From the NCBI RefSeq assembly GCF_006715045.1, contig NZ_VFML01000001.1, positions 1,890,501 to 1,954,500 of the forward strand: 64,000 nucleotides of DNA. The letters run 5' to 3'. The stretch is from Amycolatopsis cihanbeyliensis (GTDB lineage Bacteria; Actinomycetota; Actinomycetes; Mycobacteriales; Pseudonocardiaceae). The notes under the pieces were generated by a model that was given only the letters and a program-made list of their open reading frames with translations, made no database searches and was not told the origin of the DNA. The position numbers and the translations under genes were made by a program. This document shows, one piece after another, positions 26,757 to 35,218 of this stretch (positions are counted from its first letter, which is position 1; the number at the start of each line of letters is the position of its first letter).

Positions 26757-27859
26757 GCCTGCTCCGCCTCCGCGCGGCGGAAGACGTAGCCGGGGCTGAT
26801 CCGCGCCGCCTCCGGGATATCCGGCAGGTCTTCGAACAGTTCGGGGCGCTGCGCCATGACCTCGAGAACGGGATCGGGAACCATGTGGTCGTTGGGGTCG
26901 TAGGTGCCCTCGATGACGCCCTGCTCGGCGAAGGCCCGCACCATGGTGTCCAGCGCCAGGTAATTGCACGCCGAGAAACGCGGGTCGAGTTGCACGATGT
27001 TGTACCGCATCGCCTCCTTGGCCACTTCGAGTTCGGTACCCGGGATCCAGCGCACCGTCACCCCGGCCGCCTCGTCCGGGTGCTGCCGGATCCACCGGTC
27101 CGCCGCGGCACGCGCGGTCAGCAGCGCCGATACCGCGTCGCGGTTGCCTTCCAGGTACTCCCGGGTGGAGACGAGGTAGCCGATGTAGGCGAGATAACCG
27201 CCGCCGCGGACCACCTCGAAGGCACCGTCCACCGACTCCCGCGCCGTGATCGGCCAGGGGTCCCAGGCCGCGATCGCGTCCACGCCCCCGGTCTGCAGGG
27301 CGACGGCCATATCGGGTGGCGGGGTGTTGACGATCCGGACCTCGGAAACCGGGATTCCTTCGGCTTTCAGCAGGTTGAGCAGGTACAGGTGGTTGATGGT
27401 TCCCTCGGACACGCCGATCCGCTTACCCGCCAGGGTGGAGAGGTCATCGGGGTTGATCCCGGAGTCGGGCTCGGCCACCACCGCCATCGTCTCGTCGATC
27501 CCGAGCCGGGTGGCGCTCCCGCTGTAGTTGCCGAGGTACACCAGGTCCATGCCCTCCAGCACGGCACCGAAGCTGGGTACCCCCACCTGGACGAAGTCGA
27601 CATCACCGGCGCTCAACGCGTTGAGCGCGTCCACCCCGGTGGGAAACGGTTGCGCCAGCGTGACGTCCAGGCCGGCCTCCTCGTAGAAACCGAGGTCCAG
27701 CGCGACGGCCGCACCCATCTGGTCTACCGCCGACACGTAGCCGAGTGTCACCCGTGTCGCCTGGCCCGCCGTCCCGCCGTCGCCGTTCGTTCCGCAGGCG
27801 AGAAGTACCAGCGCCAGGCCGCCGGCGAGCATGATTCGTGATCGTGCACGAGAAACCAT
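26741..27859 (-). CDS. ABC transporter substrate-binding lipoprotein, SsuA/NMT1-like
   Basis: 372 residues. Lipoprotein signal with the lipobox LLAC around residue 21, then the NMT1/SsuA fold: LGYVSAVDQMGAAVALDLGFYEEAGL near residue 38 (partial), GKRIGVSEGTINHL, and AIAAWDPW, the ligand-cleft motif of aliphatic sulfonate/nitrate/taurine binders. It captures the substrate outside the membrane for the two permeases. GGGAGG precedes ATG 27859 at 5 nt. A palindrome in the leader (27961-27974) may be an operator. Confidence 0.9.
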   Translation of the reverse strand: MVSRARSRIMLAGGLALVLLACGTNGDGGTAGQATRVTLGYVSAVDQMGAAVALDLGFYEEAGLDVTLAQPFPTGVDALNALSAGDVDFVQVGVPSFGAVLEGMDLVYLGNYSGSATRLGIDETMAVVAEPDSGINPDDLSTLAGKRIGVSEGTINHLYLLNLLKAEGIPVSEVRIVNTPPPDMAVALQTGGVDAIAAWDPWPITARESVDGAFEVVRGGGYLAYIGYLVSTREYLEGNRDAVSALLTARAAADRWIRQHPDEAAGVTVRWIPGTELEVAKEAMRYNIVQLDPRFSACNYLALDTMVRAFAEQGVIEGTYDPNDHMVPDPVLEVMAQRPELFEDLPDIPEAARISPGYVFRRAEAEQACPAG

Positions 27860-28310
27860 GGAACCCTCCCGGTCGGGGCGAGCCGGCGAGCCCGATCGCG
27901 GGTGGCCGCCGCGGTTCAACCAGGTTCATCGGCGGTGCGCACGCCTGTCAATATCGCGGCACCGGAGTTCCGGTCGTATTCACACGAAAATCTGATTCCT
28001 TGTTACACCACCGGGAGCATTGCTCACGCCCAACAGGACCAAGGCACGACTGAGAAAGATCACTCATCAATGACACCACCGGCCGTGAGCGCCGAGGCCG
28101 ACCGTCGAGCATATGCCACTGGGAGGATCGTACTAACGACGACTGGTCTGCTGGAAGTAGATTGATGAGAATCGACCAGGTTCGCTGACCGGCCGGCCGA
28201 AGAATTCCTTGTGAAACAAAAGGCTCTTTGGCCACTACCGTTTTTGCCGTTGGTGGCCGGCAACCACGGCCGAGCCCGGATGGAGTGCAGGTCGAGTTCC
28301 GTGCGGTTGG
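27860..28310. other. Gene-free, lower-GC stretch with one palindrome
   Basis: This 450-nt gap upstream of the transporter operon has visibly lower GC than its surroundings between about 27960 and 28230 and no convincing gene. ACCGGAGTTCCGGT at 27961-27974 is a perfect 14-nt inverted repeat about 100 nt upstream of the lipoprotein gene and is the best operator candidate. TTGACA on the minus strand just downstream of it could be a -35 element, without a clear -10. No riboswitch class is recognised. Confidence 0.5.
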
Positions 28311-28541
28311 GAAACCGGCGTCGCACAGTTGCTCCCACCAGGACCCGCCTCCGTCGAAGTCGGCCGGCACCAGCCGCAGCCAATCGGGGATACCGTAGCC
28401 GAGCTCGATCAGGCGCTGGTGCTTCCACTCCTGGGCACCGGGCTGGTCGAGCTCGAACACCCGGAGGTGACCGGCGAACTCCGGCCTTCGCTGGACGAAG
28501 ATGTCCAGGCCGGCCCCCAGGATGACGTACCGGACGACACC
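28311..28541 (-). pseudogene. Remnant of a class I SAM-dependent methyltransferase (TIGR00027/LCM-like)
   Basis: About 76 residues are recognisable: VVRYVILGAGLDIFVQRRPE, then LRVFELDQPGAQEWKHQRL, then IPDWLRLVPADF and GGSWWEQL. This is the SAM-binding half of leucine-carboxyl-methyltransferase-like proteins (GAGLD loop, E/D at the end of strand 2). The frame loses similarity abruptly after LCDAGF and has no matching N-terminal substrate part, so both ends are missing and it cannot be functional. It lies at the edge of the lower-GC gap. Confidence 0.7.
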
Positions 28542-28659
28542 GTTGCGGCCGAGGCTCCAGCCCTCGCACGGCTCGGCGTTGCCGGACCCCGCGGCGGGAC
28601 CGGACGGGCGGTCGTGCTCGCCGACGACTCCGGTCCCGTGCGGCGGAGGTGCGCAGGGT

Positions 28660-30486
28660 TCAGAAGCTGCGGCGCAGTGCCCAGGTTCCGCCCCGCACCG
28701 GCAGTTCGATCGAGGTGCGGGTGAGGTTGAGCGCCAGCCCGGTACCGGGATCGGGCCGCAGCGTGAAGTCGTGGTCACTGGAGGCCAGCACGAACTCCAG
28801 CTTGTGCCCCGGCTGTAGCAGGTAGTCGTTCGGTTGCAGCTCGAAGGACACCCGGTAGGTCTTGCCAGGGCGGATCGGGGCGGTCCGGCCGATGCTCCAG
28901 CGGTTCTGCGGGTCCGTCCAGCCCCGGGTGATCACCTGCGAGCTGCCGTCCGGTGCGCGGTCGACGAGCACCGCCGTGACGTTCGCCGCGGGCCGGTCGA
29001 AGGCGAGGCCGAGGCTCACCTCAGGGGTTCCGCTGAGCCGTAGCGGTTTCTTCGCCGGACCGGTGGAGTACGCCAGCCGGTTGCCCGAGCGGGGCAGATC
29101 GACCAGCTGCTCGACCGTCTTGGTCGCGTCGTCGGTCAGCCGTTCCACATTGGCCCACCCGGGCACCCGGTGCCGCAGGTCGAGCCGGCCCTTCCCGGTG
29201 CCGCCCGGCCACGGGTACACCCTGGCGTCCCGGGTTCCCGGTGCCGGCCAGTCGGCCTCGTCGGTCCAGGAACCGTCCTCCCGCTGGACGGTGGACTTCG
29301 GCTCGCGCTCGATGCCGTTGTCCACGTCGTAAAGGTAGTGCGAGTACCACCTGTTCAGTGTGGACAACCATTCCTGCCTGCGCAGCGAGATCGGGTCGGC
29401 GTGCCCGGACTGGTGCAGCCAGATCTTGTGCTCGACGCCGTGCCTGCGCAAGGCCTTGTACCACTTGGCGACCTGGCTCACCGTGACGTTCCAGTCGCTG
29501 AGCCCGTGCACGGCCAGCACCGAGGCCCGGACCTTGCGCGCGTCGTCCAGGTAGTTGCGCTCGTGCCAGAACCGGCTGTAGTCACCGGTGATCCGGTCCT
29601 GCCGCTCGGTGAGTCGGTCGATGACCGGGCGGCAGACGTCCCTGTCCTGCCGGGTGTGCACGTACTCGGCGAGCACGTCGGCATCCTCGCCCTGGTATCC
29701 GCCCGGTGCCACCACGGCGCCGTTCTCCCGGTAGTAGTCGTACCAGTTGGAGATGGCGGCGATCGGCACGATCGTCTCCAGGCCCTCCACCCCGGTGCTG
29801 GCCACCGCGTTCGGCAGGGTCCCGTTGTAGGAGACGCCCATCATCGCGGTCCGGCCGGTGGTCCAGTCCGCGTCGACCGGTGCGCCGGTGGCGTCGGCGG
29901 CCCGCGCGCGCCCGTTCAGCCAGTCGACGACGGAGCGTGCCCCAATGGTCTCGTTCTCGCCGCCGGTGGTCGGGCAGCCGGTGGACTGCCCGGTGCCGAG
30001 GGACTCGGCGTACACCACCGCGAAACCGCGGGAGGTGAAGTACTCCTCGTAGTACCAGCCGATATCGGCCGTGCTCGGCCCGGCCAACCCCACGGATGCG
30101 GCCGAGGAGCCCCTGCCCGGCCCGTGCCCGCGCTTGCCCGGCACGTAGAGCTCGACGTCCACGTCGTGGTTCTCGATCGGGTTACCGCCCGAGTAGTACG
30201 GGCTCGCCTGGTACACCACCGGGACGCGCAGCCCGTCCTCGGTCGCCTTGGGCCGTACCACCTCGACGTAGACCTTGTCCTCGGCACCGTCGTGGTCGCT
30301 GTCCACCGGCGCGGTGACCCAGAGCTTGTCCCGCACGACCTCGCCCGGATCGAAGACCGGCTGCGCTTCGCCGTTCTCGAACACCGGCTCCCGCGGGGGA
30401 TCGGCGTGTGCGGCGGGGCTGTTCACGGAGATCAGTGGCAGGGCCACCACGGCGGCAAGGAGCGGGACGAGGCGTGCGGCTCTCAC
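28660..30486 (-). CDS. Secreted Xaa-Pro dipeptidyl-peptidase (S15 family)
   Basis: 608 residues. A Sec signal peptide (cleavage after AHA near residue 28) is followed by an alpha/beta-hydrolase domain with nucleophile GVSYNG near 217, acid GLSDWNV near 345 and histidine QSGHAD near 380. A C-terminal jelly-roll domain (about 430-608) is typical of the S15/CocE group. It should cleave X-Pro dipeptides from peptides outside the cell. GTG 30486 follows GGGGAG. It is monocistronic and divergent from the DUF4139 gene. Confidence 0.9.
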   Translation of the reverse strand: MRAARLVPLLAAVVALPLISVNSPAAHADPPREPVFENGEAQPVFDPGEVVRDKLWVTAPVDSDHDGAEDKVYVEVVRPKATEDGLRVPVVYQASPYYSGGNPIENHDVDVELYVPGKRGHGPGRGSSAASVGLAGPSTADIGWYYEEYFTSRGFAVVYAESLGTGQSTGCPTTGGENETIGARSVVDWLNGRARAADATGAPVDADWTTGRTAMMGVSYNGTLPNAVASTGVEGLETIVPIAAISNWYDYYRENGAVVAPGGYQGEDADVLAEYVHTRQDRDVCRPVIDRLTERQDRITGDYSRFWHERNYLDDARKVRASVLAVHGLSDWNVTVSQVAKWYKALRRHGVEHKIWLHQSGHADPISLRRQEWLSTLNRWYSHYLYDVDNGIEREPKSTVQREDGSWTDEADWPAPGTRDARVYPWPGGTGKGRLDLRHRVPGWANVERLTDDATKTVEQLVDLPRSGNRLAYSTGPAKKPLRLSGTPEVSLGLAFDRPAANVTAVLVDRAPDGSSQVITRGWTDPQNRWSIGRTAPIRPGKTYRVSFELQPNDYLLQPGHKLEFVLASSDHDFTLRPDPGTGLALNLTRTSIELPVRGGTWALRRSF

Positions 30487-30596
30487 GGGACTCCCCAGTT
30501 CGGATCGCGAACGGACGGCAACGTACCTTTCCTCGCCCGCCCGGGGGTGTCAAGAAGTTCGGGGTGCTGCCAGACGAAGGTGGGTACGGTCGGACC

Positions 30597-32162
30597 ATGC
30601 CGACCATCATCGACGCGCCGATCGCCGCCGTCACCGTGTACCCGCGGCACGCGCGGGTCACCCGCAAGGGCCGAGCCGACCTCGGCTCCGGAGATCGTTT
30701 CGTGGTCAGCCGCCTACCGCTGGGGCTGGCACCCGAATCGGTACGGGTCAGCGGATCCGGGCCCGCGACCGTGGTCGGGGTGGACCTCACGCCGGAGGTG
30801 CACGCCCAGTCCGCCGACCCGGTGCTCGAGGAGTTGCTCGAGCGCGAACGCGCGGCCCGGCAACGGCTCGACGAGGTGGTGGACGCCGAAACCGTGCAGA
30901 ACACCCGCAGCACCCTGCTGGACTCGTTGGCCCGACGCTCCGGTTCCGCGTTCGCCAAGGCGCTGTCGACCGGTGAGACCGCACCCGATCGGGTGGCCGA
31001 GGTCGGTGACGCGCTCGCCGAGCAGCTCGCCCAGGTGCTCGCCAGGCGGCGGGAGCTGACCGAGCAGCACACCCGGCTGGCCGAGGAGCTGGCCGCCGCG
31101 AGCCGTGCGGTGGAGCAACGCGGCGCCGAGCAGGGGCCGGATCGCAACGCCGTGACGATCGAGCTGGCGGCCGACGAGGGAGCGGGCGAGGCCGAGGTCG
31201 AGCTGGAACTGTCCTATGTGGTGTCCGAAGCGGGGTGGGACTCCGGCTACGACGTCCGGTTGCGGGACGACACGCTGACACTCACCTGGTACGGCCTGAT
31301 CACGCAACACACCGGCGAGGACTGGCCGGAGTGCGAGCTGGCGCTGTCCACCGCCCGGCCGTCGGCCACGCTCAGCATCCCCGAGCTGGCGCCGTGGTTC
31401 CTGGACCGTGAGCGCAAGGCCGGCGCCGTGCGGGAGATGGCGGCGGGCGGGCTCGAGGCCTACGCGCCGCCGCCCGGCGCGGCGGCGGCGCAGGGCTACG
31501 AGCTCGCCGCGAGCACGGCCGAGGTGCGGCACGGGATCGCGGCGGCGACCTACCGGCCGCGCCGGCCGGTGGCGGTGCCCACCGACGGCGGCGCGCACCG
31601 CACCACGATCACCGAGCTGGAGCTGGCCACCCGGCTCGACCACGTCACCGCACCTTCTCGGGACGAGCACGCCTACCTGCGCGCGGTGGCCACGAACACC
31701 TCCGAACACACGCTGCGGCCGGGCAACGCCTCGGTCTTCCACGGAACCGAGTTCATCGGCACCACCCGACTGGAACCGTGGGCACCGGGCGAGGAGGTCG
31801 AGCTGGCGCTGGGGATCGACGAACGCATCCGGGTGGAGCGAGAGCTGGTGCGCCGCTCGGCGGGCAAGGCGGGACTGCCCGGGCTGCCCGGCGCCCGGCG
31901 CCGGGACGCCGAGTACCGGACCACCGTGCACAACCACGGGCCGCGGCAGGCCACGGTGACGGTCCTGGATCAGGTTCCGGTGTCCAGGGACGAGGCGATC
32001 ACCGTCCGGGACGTCCGCACCAGCCCGGAGCCGGCCGAGCGGACCGATCTCGGTGAGCTGAGCTGGCGGCTGGACCTGCCGCCCGGCGGGAGCGCCGAAC
32101 TCAGCCTCTCCTTCCGCGTCGACGTCGGCAAGGGCGTCGAGCTCACCGGCTGGCGCGAGTAG
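30597..32162 (+). CDS. DUF4139 domain protein (mucoidy inhibitor MuiA-like)
   Basis: 521 residues. The N-terminus (IAAVTVYPRHARVTRKG) is the DUF4140 start of this family. A coiled-coil region follows (about residues 75-180: LEELLERERAARQRLDE, ARRRELTEQHTRLAEEL), then the DUF4139 beta-rich domain (LSYVVSEAGWDSGYDVRL near 205). The function is unknown; the coiled coil suggests assembly. There is no signal peptide, so it is probably cytoplasmic. The ATG has no strong ribosome site. Confidence 0.83.
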   Translation: MPTIIDAPIAAVTVYPRHARVTRKGRADLGSGDRFVVSRLPLGLAPESVRVSGSGPATVVGVDLTPEVHAQSADPVLEELLERERAARQRLDEVVDAETVQNTRSTLLDSLARRSGSAFAKALSTGETAPDRVAEVGDALAEQLAQVLARRRELTEQHTRLAEELAAASRAVEQRGAEQGPDRNAVTIELAADEGAGEAEVELELSYVVSEAGWDSGYDVRLRDDTLTLTWYGLITQHTGEDWPECELALSTARPSATLSIPELAPWFLDRERKAGAVREMAAGGLEAYAPPPGAAAAQGYELAASTAEVRHGIAAATYRPRRPVAVPTDGGAHRTTITELELATRLDHVTAPSRDEHAYLRAVATNTSEHTLRPGNASVFHGTEFIGTTRLEPWAPGEEVELALGIDERIRVERELVRRSAGKAGLPGLPGARRRDAEYRTTVHNHGPRQATVTVLDQVPVSRDEAITVRDVRTSPEPAERTDLGELSWRLDLPPGGSAELSLSFRVDVGKGVELTGWRE

Positions 32163-32170
32163 CCGAGGCG

Positions 32171-32602
32171 TCAGCGGTTGCCGGCGATGTAGGCCTCGAG
32201 CTGCTCCTGGCTGTGCTCGAGCTCGTTCATCCGGATCTTCACCACGTCGCCGATGCTGACGATGCCGTGCAGCCTGCCGTCCACCAGTACCGGTACGTGC
32301 CGGATCCGGCGTTCGGTCATGACCACGCTGAGGCTGTCCACGGACTCCTCCGGCGTGCAGGTGGCGACGACCTTGGTCATGATCGAGGAGACCGGGCGGT
32401 CGAGCAGGCCGGCACCGTACTCGTGCAGCCTGCGCACCACGTCACGTTCGGAGACGATGCCCACGACACCCTCCGAGCCGACGACCACCATCGCCCCGAC
32501 GTTACGTTCGGCGAGGTGACGGAGCAGCTCGGTCACCATCGTGTCCGGCTCCACCGTCGCCACGTCCGACCCTTTGCTCCGCAACACATCGGCAATCCGC
32601 AT
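32171..32602 (-). CDS. Tandem CBS-domain protein
   Basis: 143 residues consisting of two CBS domains (about 8-65 and 75-130), with VGIVSERDVVRRL and GIVSIGDVVKIRM as the two characteristic ends. Stand-alone CBS pairs sense adenosine nucleotides and regulate partners. GGGAGG lies 6 nt before ATG 32602. It is convergent with the DUF4139 gene, and no partner gene adjoins it. Confidence 0.9.
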   Translation of the reverse strand: MRIADVLRSKGSDVATVEPDTMVTELLRHLAERNVGAMVVVGSEGVVGIVSERDVVRRLHEYGAGLLDRPVSSIMTKVVATCTPEESVDSLSVVMTERRIRHVPVLVDGRLHGIVSIGDVVKIRMNELEHSQEQLEAYIAGNR

Positions 32603-32687
32603 GAGGCTCCTCCCGGCGCGGTGAGCTGGTTCACACCAGGCTAGTGGCGACTCCGGCGGGGAGAAAGCCATGAACCGGGCAGAGCAG

Positions 32688-34106
32688 TCATTTCCCCTGG
32701 TCGAACAGCGGACGGAGCAATGTCAGCCCTGGTTCGATCTCACTCGCCGGGATCGAACCGTAGCCGAACACCAGGCCGGCGCGGCCGGGTTGGACCGAGA
32801 AGTCACCCAGGGTGTATAGGCCGACACCGGCACGCCGGGCACGCCGCACCAGCTCGCGCGTGCCGTACTCGGACCAGGCGCTGAGATGCAGCCCGGCCGG
32901 GGACGGGATGGGCGCGCATACCCCGGCGAAGTCCCGCCGCAGGACCTCGGCGACCAACTCGTGCCGCGCCCGGTACTCCCGCCGCATCCGGCGCAGATGC
33001 CGGGCGAACCCGCCCTCGTCGATGAACCGGGCCAGCGCCGACTGGATCGGGCCGGAGGAGTGCCAGTCGGCCAGGTACTTGGCCTTCACCAGTGCCGCCC
33101 GGATCGATCTCGGCGGGACCAGGAAACCCAGGCGCAACGCGGGCGAGAGCGACTTGGAGAACGAGCCGGTGTAGAGCACCCTGCCGTCCTCGTCGAGCCG
33201 GTACAGCGGTTCGAGCGGCCTGCCGACGTAGCGGAACTCGGTGTCGTAGTCGTCCTCGATGAGCACCGCGTCGCTGCGCCGGGCCCATCGGATCAGTTCC
33301 TGCCTGCGCTCCAACGACATCGGCATACCGAGCGGGAACTGGTGCGAGGGGGTGACGTAGACCAGCCGGGTTCCCTCCGGGATCTCCGCCACGACGATCC
33401 CCTGCTCATCCACCGGAACCGGGATGACCGTGACGCCGAAGGTCTCGAACAGCAGCCGCGCCGGTGGATAGCCCGGATCCTCCACCGCCACGCCCTGCCC
33501 CGGCCGCAGCAGCACCTTCGCGATCAGGTCCAGCGCCTGCTGGGTACCACCGGTGATCAGCAGGTCCGCGGGCTCGACCGGCAGGCCACGGGACACCCCG
33601 AGATGCCGTGCGACGGCCGCGCGCAACTCGGGCTGCCCGGCCGGTTCGCCGTAGTTCAGCGTGTCCGCCCGCGCCGCGCGCACCTCGTCCCCGAGCAGGC
33701 GGCGCAGCGTGTCGAAGGGGAACATCCGCGCGTCCGGCAGGCCGGCCCGGAAGTCGTACCGCGGTGCGGGGCCCGCCATCCGTGGTGGGTCCGGCACCCG
33801 TTCCCAGACCTCGTTCGGCCGCAGCGACACCCGCGCGCCCTGGTCCGGATCGGATGGACCACCGCTCGCCCCGGCGCGGACGAAGGTTCCCGCACCCACC
33901 TTGCCCGCCAGGAAGCCCTCGGCGCCGAGCCGGTCGTAGGCGGCGGCGACGGTGTTGCGGGCGACCGCGAGCCGCTGCGCCAGCTCCCGGGTGGGCGGCA
34001 ACGTCTCCCCCTCGCGCAGCCTGCCGTCCAGGATGGCGGCACGTATCTGCAGGTAGATCTCGTCCCTTCGGCCCCGGCCGCGCTCGGTGTCGATCTGGAT
34101 GTCCAC
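32688..34106 (-). CDS. MocR/PdxR-type GntR regulator with aminotransferase domain
   Basis: 472 residues. An N-terminal GntR winged helix (EIYLQIRAAILDGRLREGE, LPPTRELAQRLAVARNTV) is joined to a fold-type I aminotransferase-like domain with the PLP lysine in TGSFSKSLSPALRLG and EDDYDTEF. Such regulators bind PLP or PLP adducts and control B6, GABA or taurine genes. GTG 34106 is chosen because the winged helix follows at once; the ribosome site is weak. It is divergent from a TIGR03086 gene, its probable target. Confidence 0.88.
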   Translation of the reverse strand: MDIQIDTERGRGRRDEIYLQIRAAILDGRLREGETLPPTRELAQRLAVARNTVAAAYDRLGAEGFLAGKVGAGTFVRAGASGGPSDPDQGARVSLRPNEVWERVPDPPRMAGPAPRYDFRAGLPDARMFPFDTLRRLLGDEVRAARADTLNYGEPAGQPELRAAVARHLGVSRGLPVEPADLLITGGTQQALDLIAKVLLRPGQGVAVEDPGYPPARLLFETFGVTVIPVPVDEQGIVVAEIPEGTRLVYVTPSHQFPLGMPMSLERRQELIRWARRSDAVLIEDDYDTEFRYVGRPLEPLYRLDEDGRVLYTGSFSKSLSPALRLGFLVPPRSIRAALVKAKYLADWHSSGPIQSALARFIDEGGFARHLRRMRREYRARHELVAEVLRRDFAGVCAPIPSPAGLHLSAWSEYGTRELVRRARRAGVGLYTLGDFSVQPGRAGLVFGYGSIPASEIEPGLTLLRPLFDQGK

Positions 34107-34120
34107 CGCACCGATCCTAG

Positions 34121-34131
34121 ATTGGCCCAAT
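34121..34131. promoter_or_regulatory. Candidate MocR site
   Basis: ATTGGCCCAAT, a short perfect palindrome, is followed 25 nt later by TTGGTCC, so TTGGCCC and TTGGTCC form a spaced direct repeat within the 83-nt divergent promoter. MocR proteins often bind direct repeats. Weak evidence. Confidence 0.35.
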
Positions 34132-34189
34132 GTGACCTGGCTGATTTTGGTCCTTCAGTAGTGCCTTTGCCGCTCCTAACGTTCGATGT

Positions 34190-34774
34190 ATGGATCTTCG
34201 CGAACCGAACCGGGCGGTGCTGCGGCTGCACGAGAAGCTGGTCAGCACCGTCTCCACCGCCGACTTGGAACGCCCGACCCCCTGTGCCGAATGGGACCTC
34301 GGCGCCCTGCTCCGGCACCTGGTCAGCGAGAACCACGCTTTCGCCGAGGCGGCAACACACGGAAAGGCCACCGACTGGGAGGGCGGCAGGCTCGGGGACG
34401 ACCCGCATCGGGCGCTCGCCGACTCCATCGCCGCCGTCACCTCGGCGTTCGACGGCGACGGGATGCTCGACCGGGAGATCGCGGTGCGCGACTTCGGCAC
34501 CTTCCCCGGCACCGTCGTCGTGGGGATGCACCTGGTCGACTCGGTCGTGCACGGCTGGGACCTGGCCAGGGCGCTCGGACAGCCCTACGAGCCGGACGCC
34601 GGTGCCGTGGACGCGGCCCTGCGGTTCATGGAGGGCGTCCCGGACGACCCCGATGGCCGGGGGCCGGACGGCCCGTTCGACAAGGTGGTCCCGATGCCGC
34701 AGGACGCCCCGCCGCTGCACCGGCTGCTCGGCCTGACCGGCCGGTCACCGGACTGGGCCGCCGGCCCCCGCTAG
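34190..34774 (+). CDS. TIGR03086 family protein (DinB-fold)
   Basis: 194 residues. PTPCAEWDLGALLRHLVSENHAFAEA near residue 29 and HLVDSVVHGWDLARALGQP near 112 carry the conserved histidines of the actinobacterial TIGR03086/maleylpyruvate-isomerase group, which use a metal and probably mycothiol. Function unknown. It is divergent from the MocR regulator. Its stop lies 13 nt before the first 83-nt inverted-repeat element. Confidence 0.87.
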   Translation: MDLREPNRAVLRLHEKLVSTVSTADLERPTPCAEWDLGALLRHLVSENHAFAEAATHGKATDWEGGRLGDDPHRALADSIAAVTSAFDGDGMLDREIAVRDFGTFPGTVVVGMHLVDSVVHGWDLARALGQPYEPDAGAVDAALRFMEGVPDDPDGRGPDGPFDKVVPMPQDAPPLHRLLGLTGRSPDWAAGPR

Positions 34775-34787
34775 CAGCCACCCAAGT

Positions 34788-34870
34788 GCCCTGAACGTGG
34801 CCTTCCGGACGTTGAGCGTCCCAAATGGTCCGTTCGCAACCCTGAGCGTCTCGAACGCCACGTTCAGGGC
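34788..34870. repeat. 83-nt inverted-repeat element, copy 1
   Basis: GCCCTGAACGTGGC at 34788-34801 and its exact reverse complement GCCACGTTCAGGGC at 34857-34870 bound a 55-nt interior. Length and termini equal those of copies 2 and 3, but the interior has diverged. It follows a stop codon and is followed by TTTT, so it could also act as a terminator. Confidence 0.85.
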
Positions 34871-34926
34871 TTTTCGGTCCGGCGGCCACGGACAGCGGTG
34901 GCGTTCGGGGCAGGGGTGCCGGCCTG

Positions 34927-35210
34927 CTACGCGGTGACCACCCGGGGCGGGCGCAGCGGGCGGTGATGGTGTCCAGCGCCGCCTGCGAGGCCGCGTCCGC
35001 GGCGCGGTAGATGACCAGCCGCCGGTCCGGATCCCGCGCGGGGTTCAGCACCTCGAACTCGACGGTCAGTGGCCCTGTCTCCGGGTGGCGCAACGGTTTC
35101 CGCCCGCGCCCGTTCACCTTGACCTCGCGCAGCTCCCACAGCCGGGTGAACTCCTCGCTGCCCCGGTCAGCTCGCCGCCCAGCTCGGCCAGCTCATCGTC
35201 ATCCGGACAC
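34927..35210 (-). pseudogene. Decayed XRE/MmyB-type regulator fragment
   Basis: The minus strand encodes GSEEFTRLWELREVKVNG, then RHPETGPLTVEFEVLN and DRRLVIYRAAD, the C-terminal half of MmyB-like XRE regulators. The upstream DELAELGGEL segment is in another frame, and the natural end (VVTA, stop) is in yet another. The helix-turn-helix is absent. With at least one frameshift and no N-terminus it is not functional. It abuts the truncated STAND/WD40 gene. Between the first repeat element and this fragment (34871-34926) nothing is seen. Confidence 0.7.
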
Positions 35211-35218
35211 TGATCCCG

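Noticed and set aside
27860..27990. TPP riboswitch in the leader of the NMT1-like binding protein
   Set aside because: Considered because NMT1/THI5-like proteins can be thiamine-related, but the conserved CTGAGA and pyrophosphate-helix sequences are not present.
27902..28165. 87-residue frame in the lower-GC gap
   Set aside because: No ribosome site, no recognisable domain, and composition unlike the neighbouring genes.
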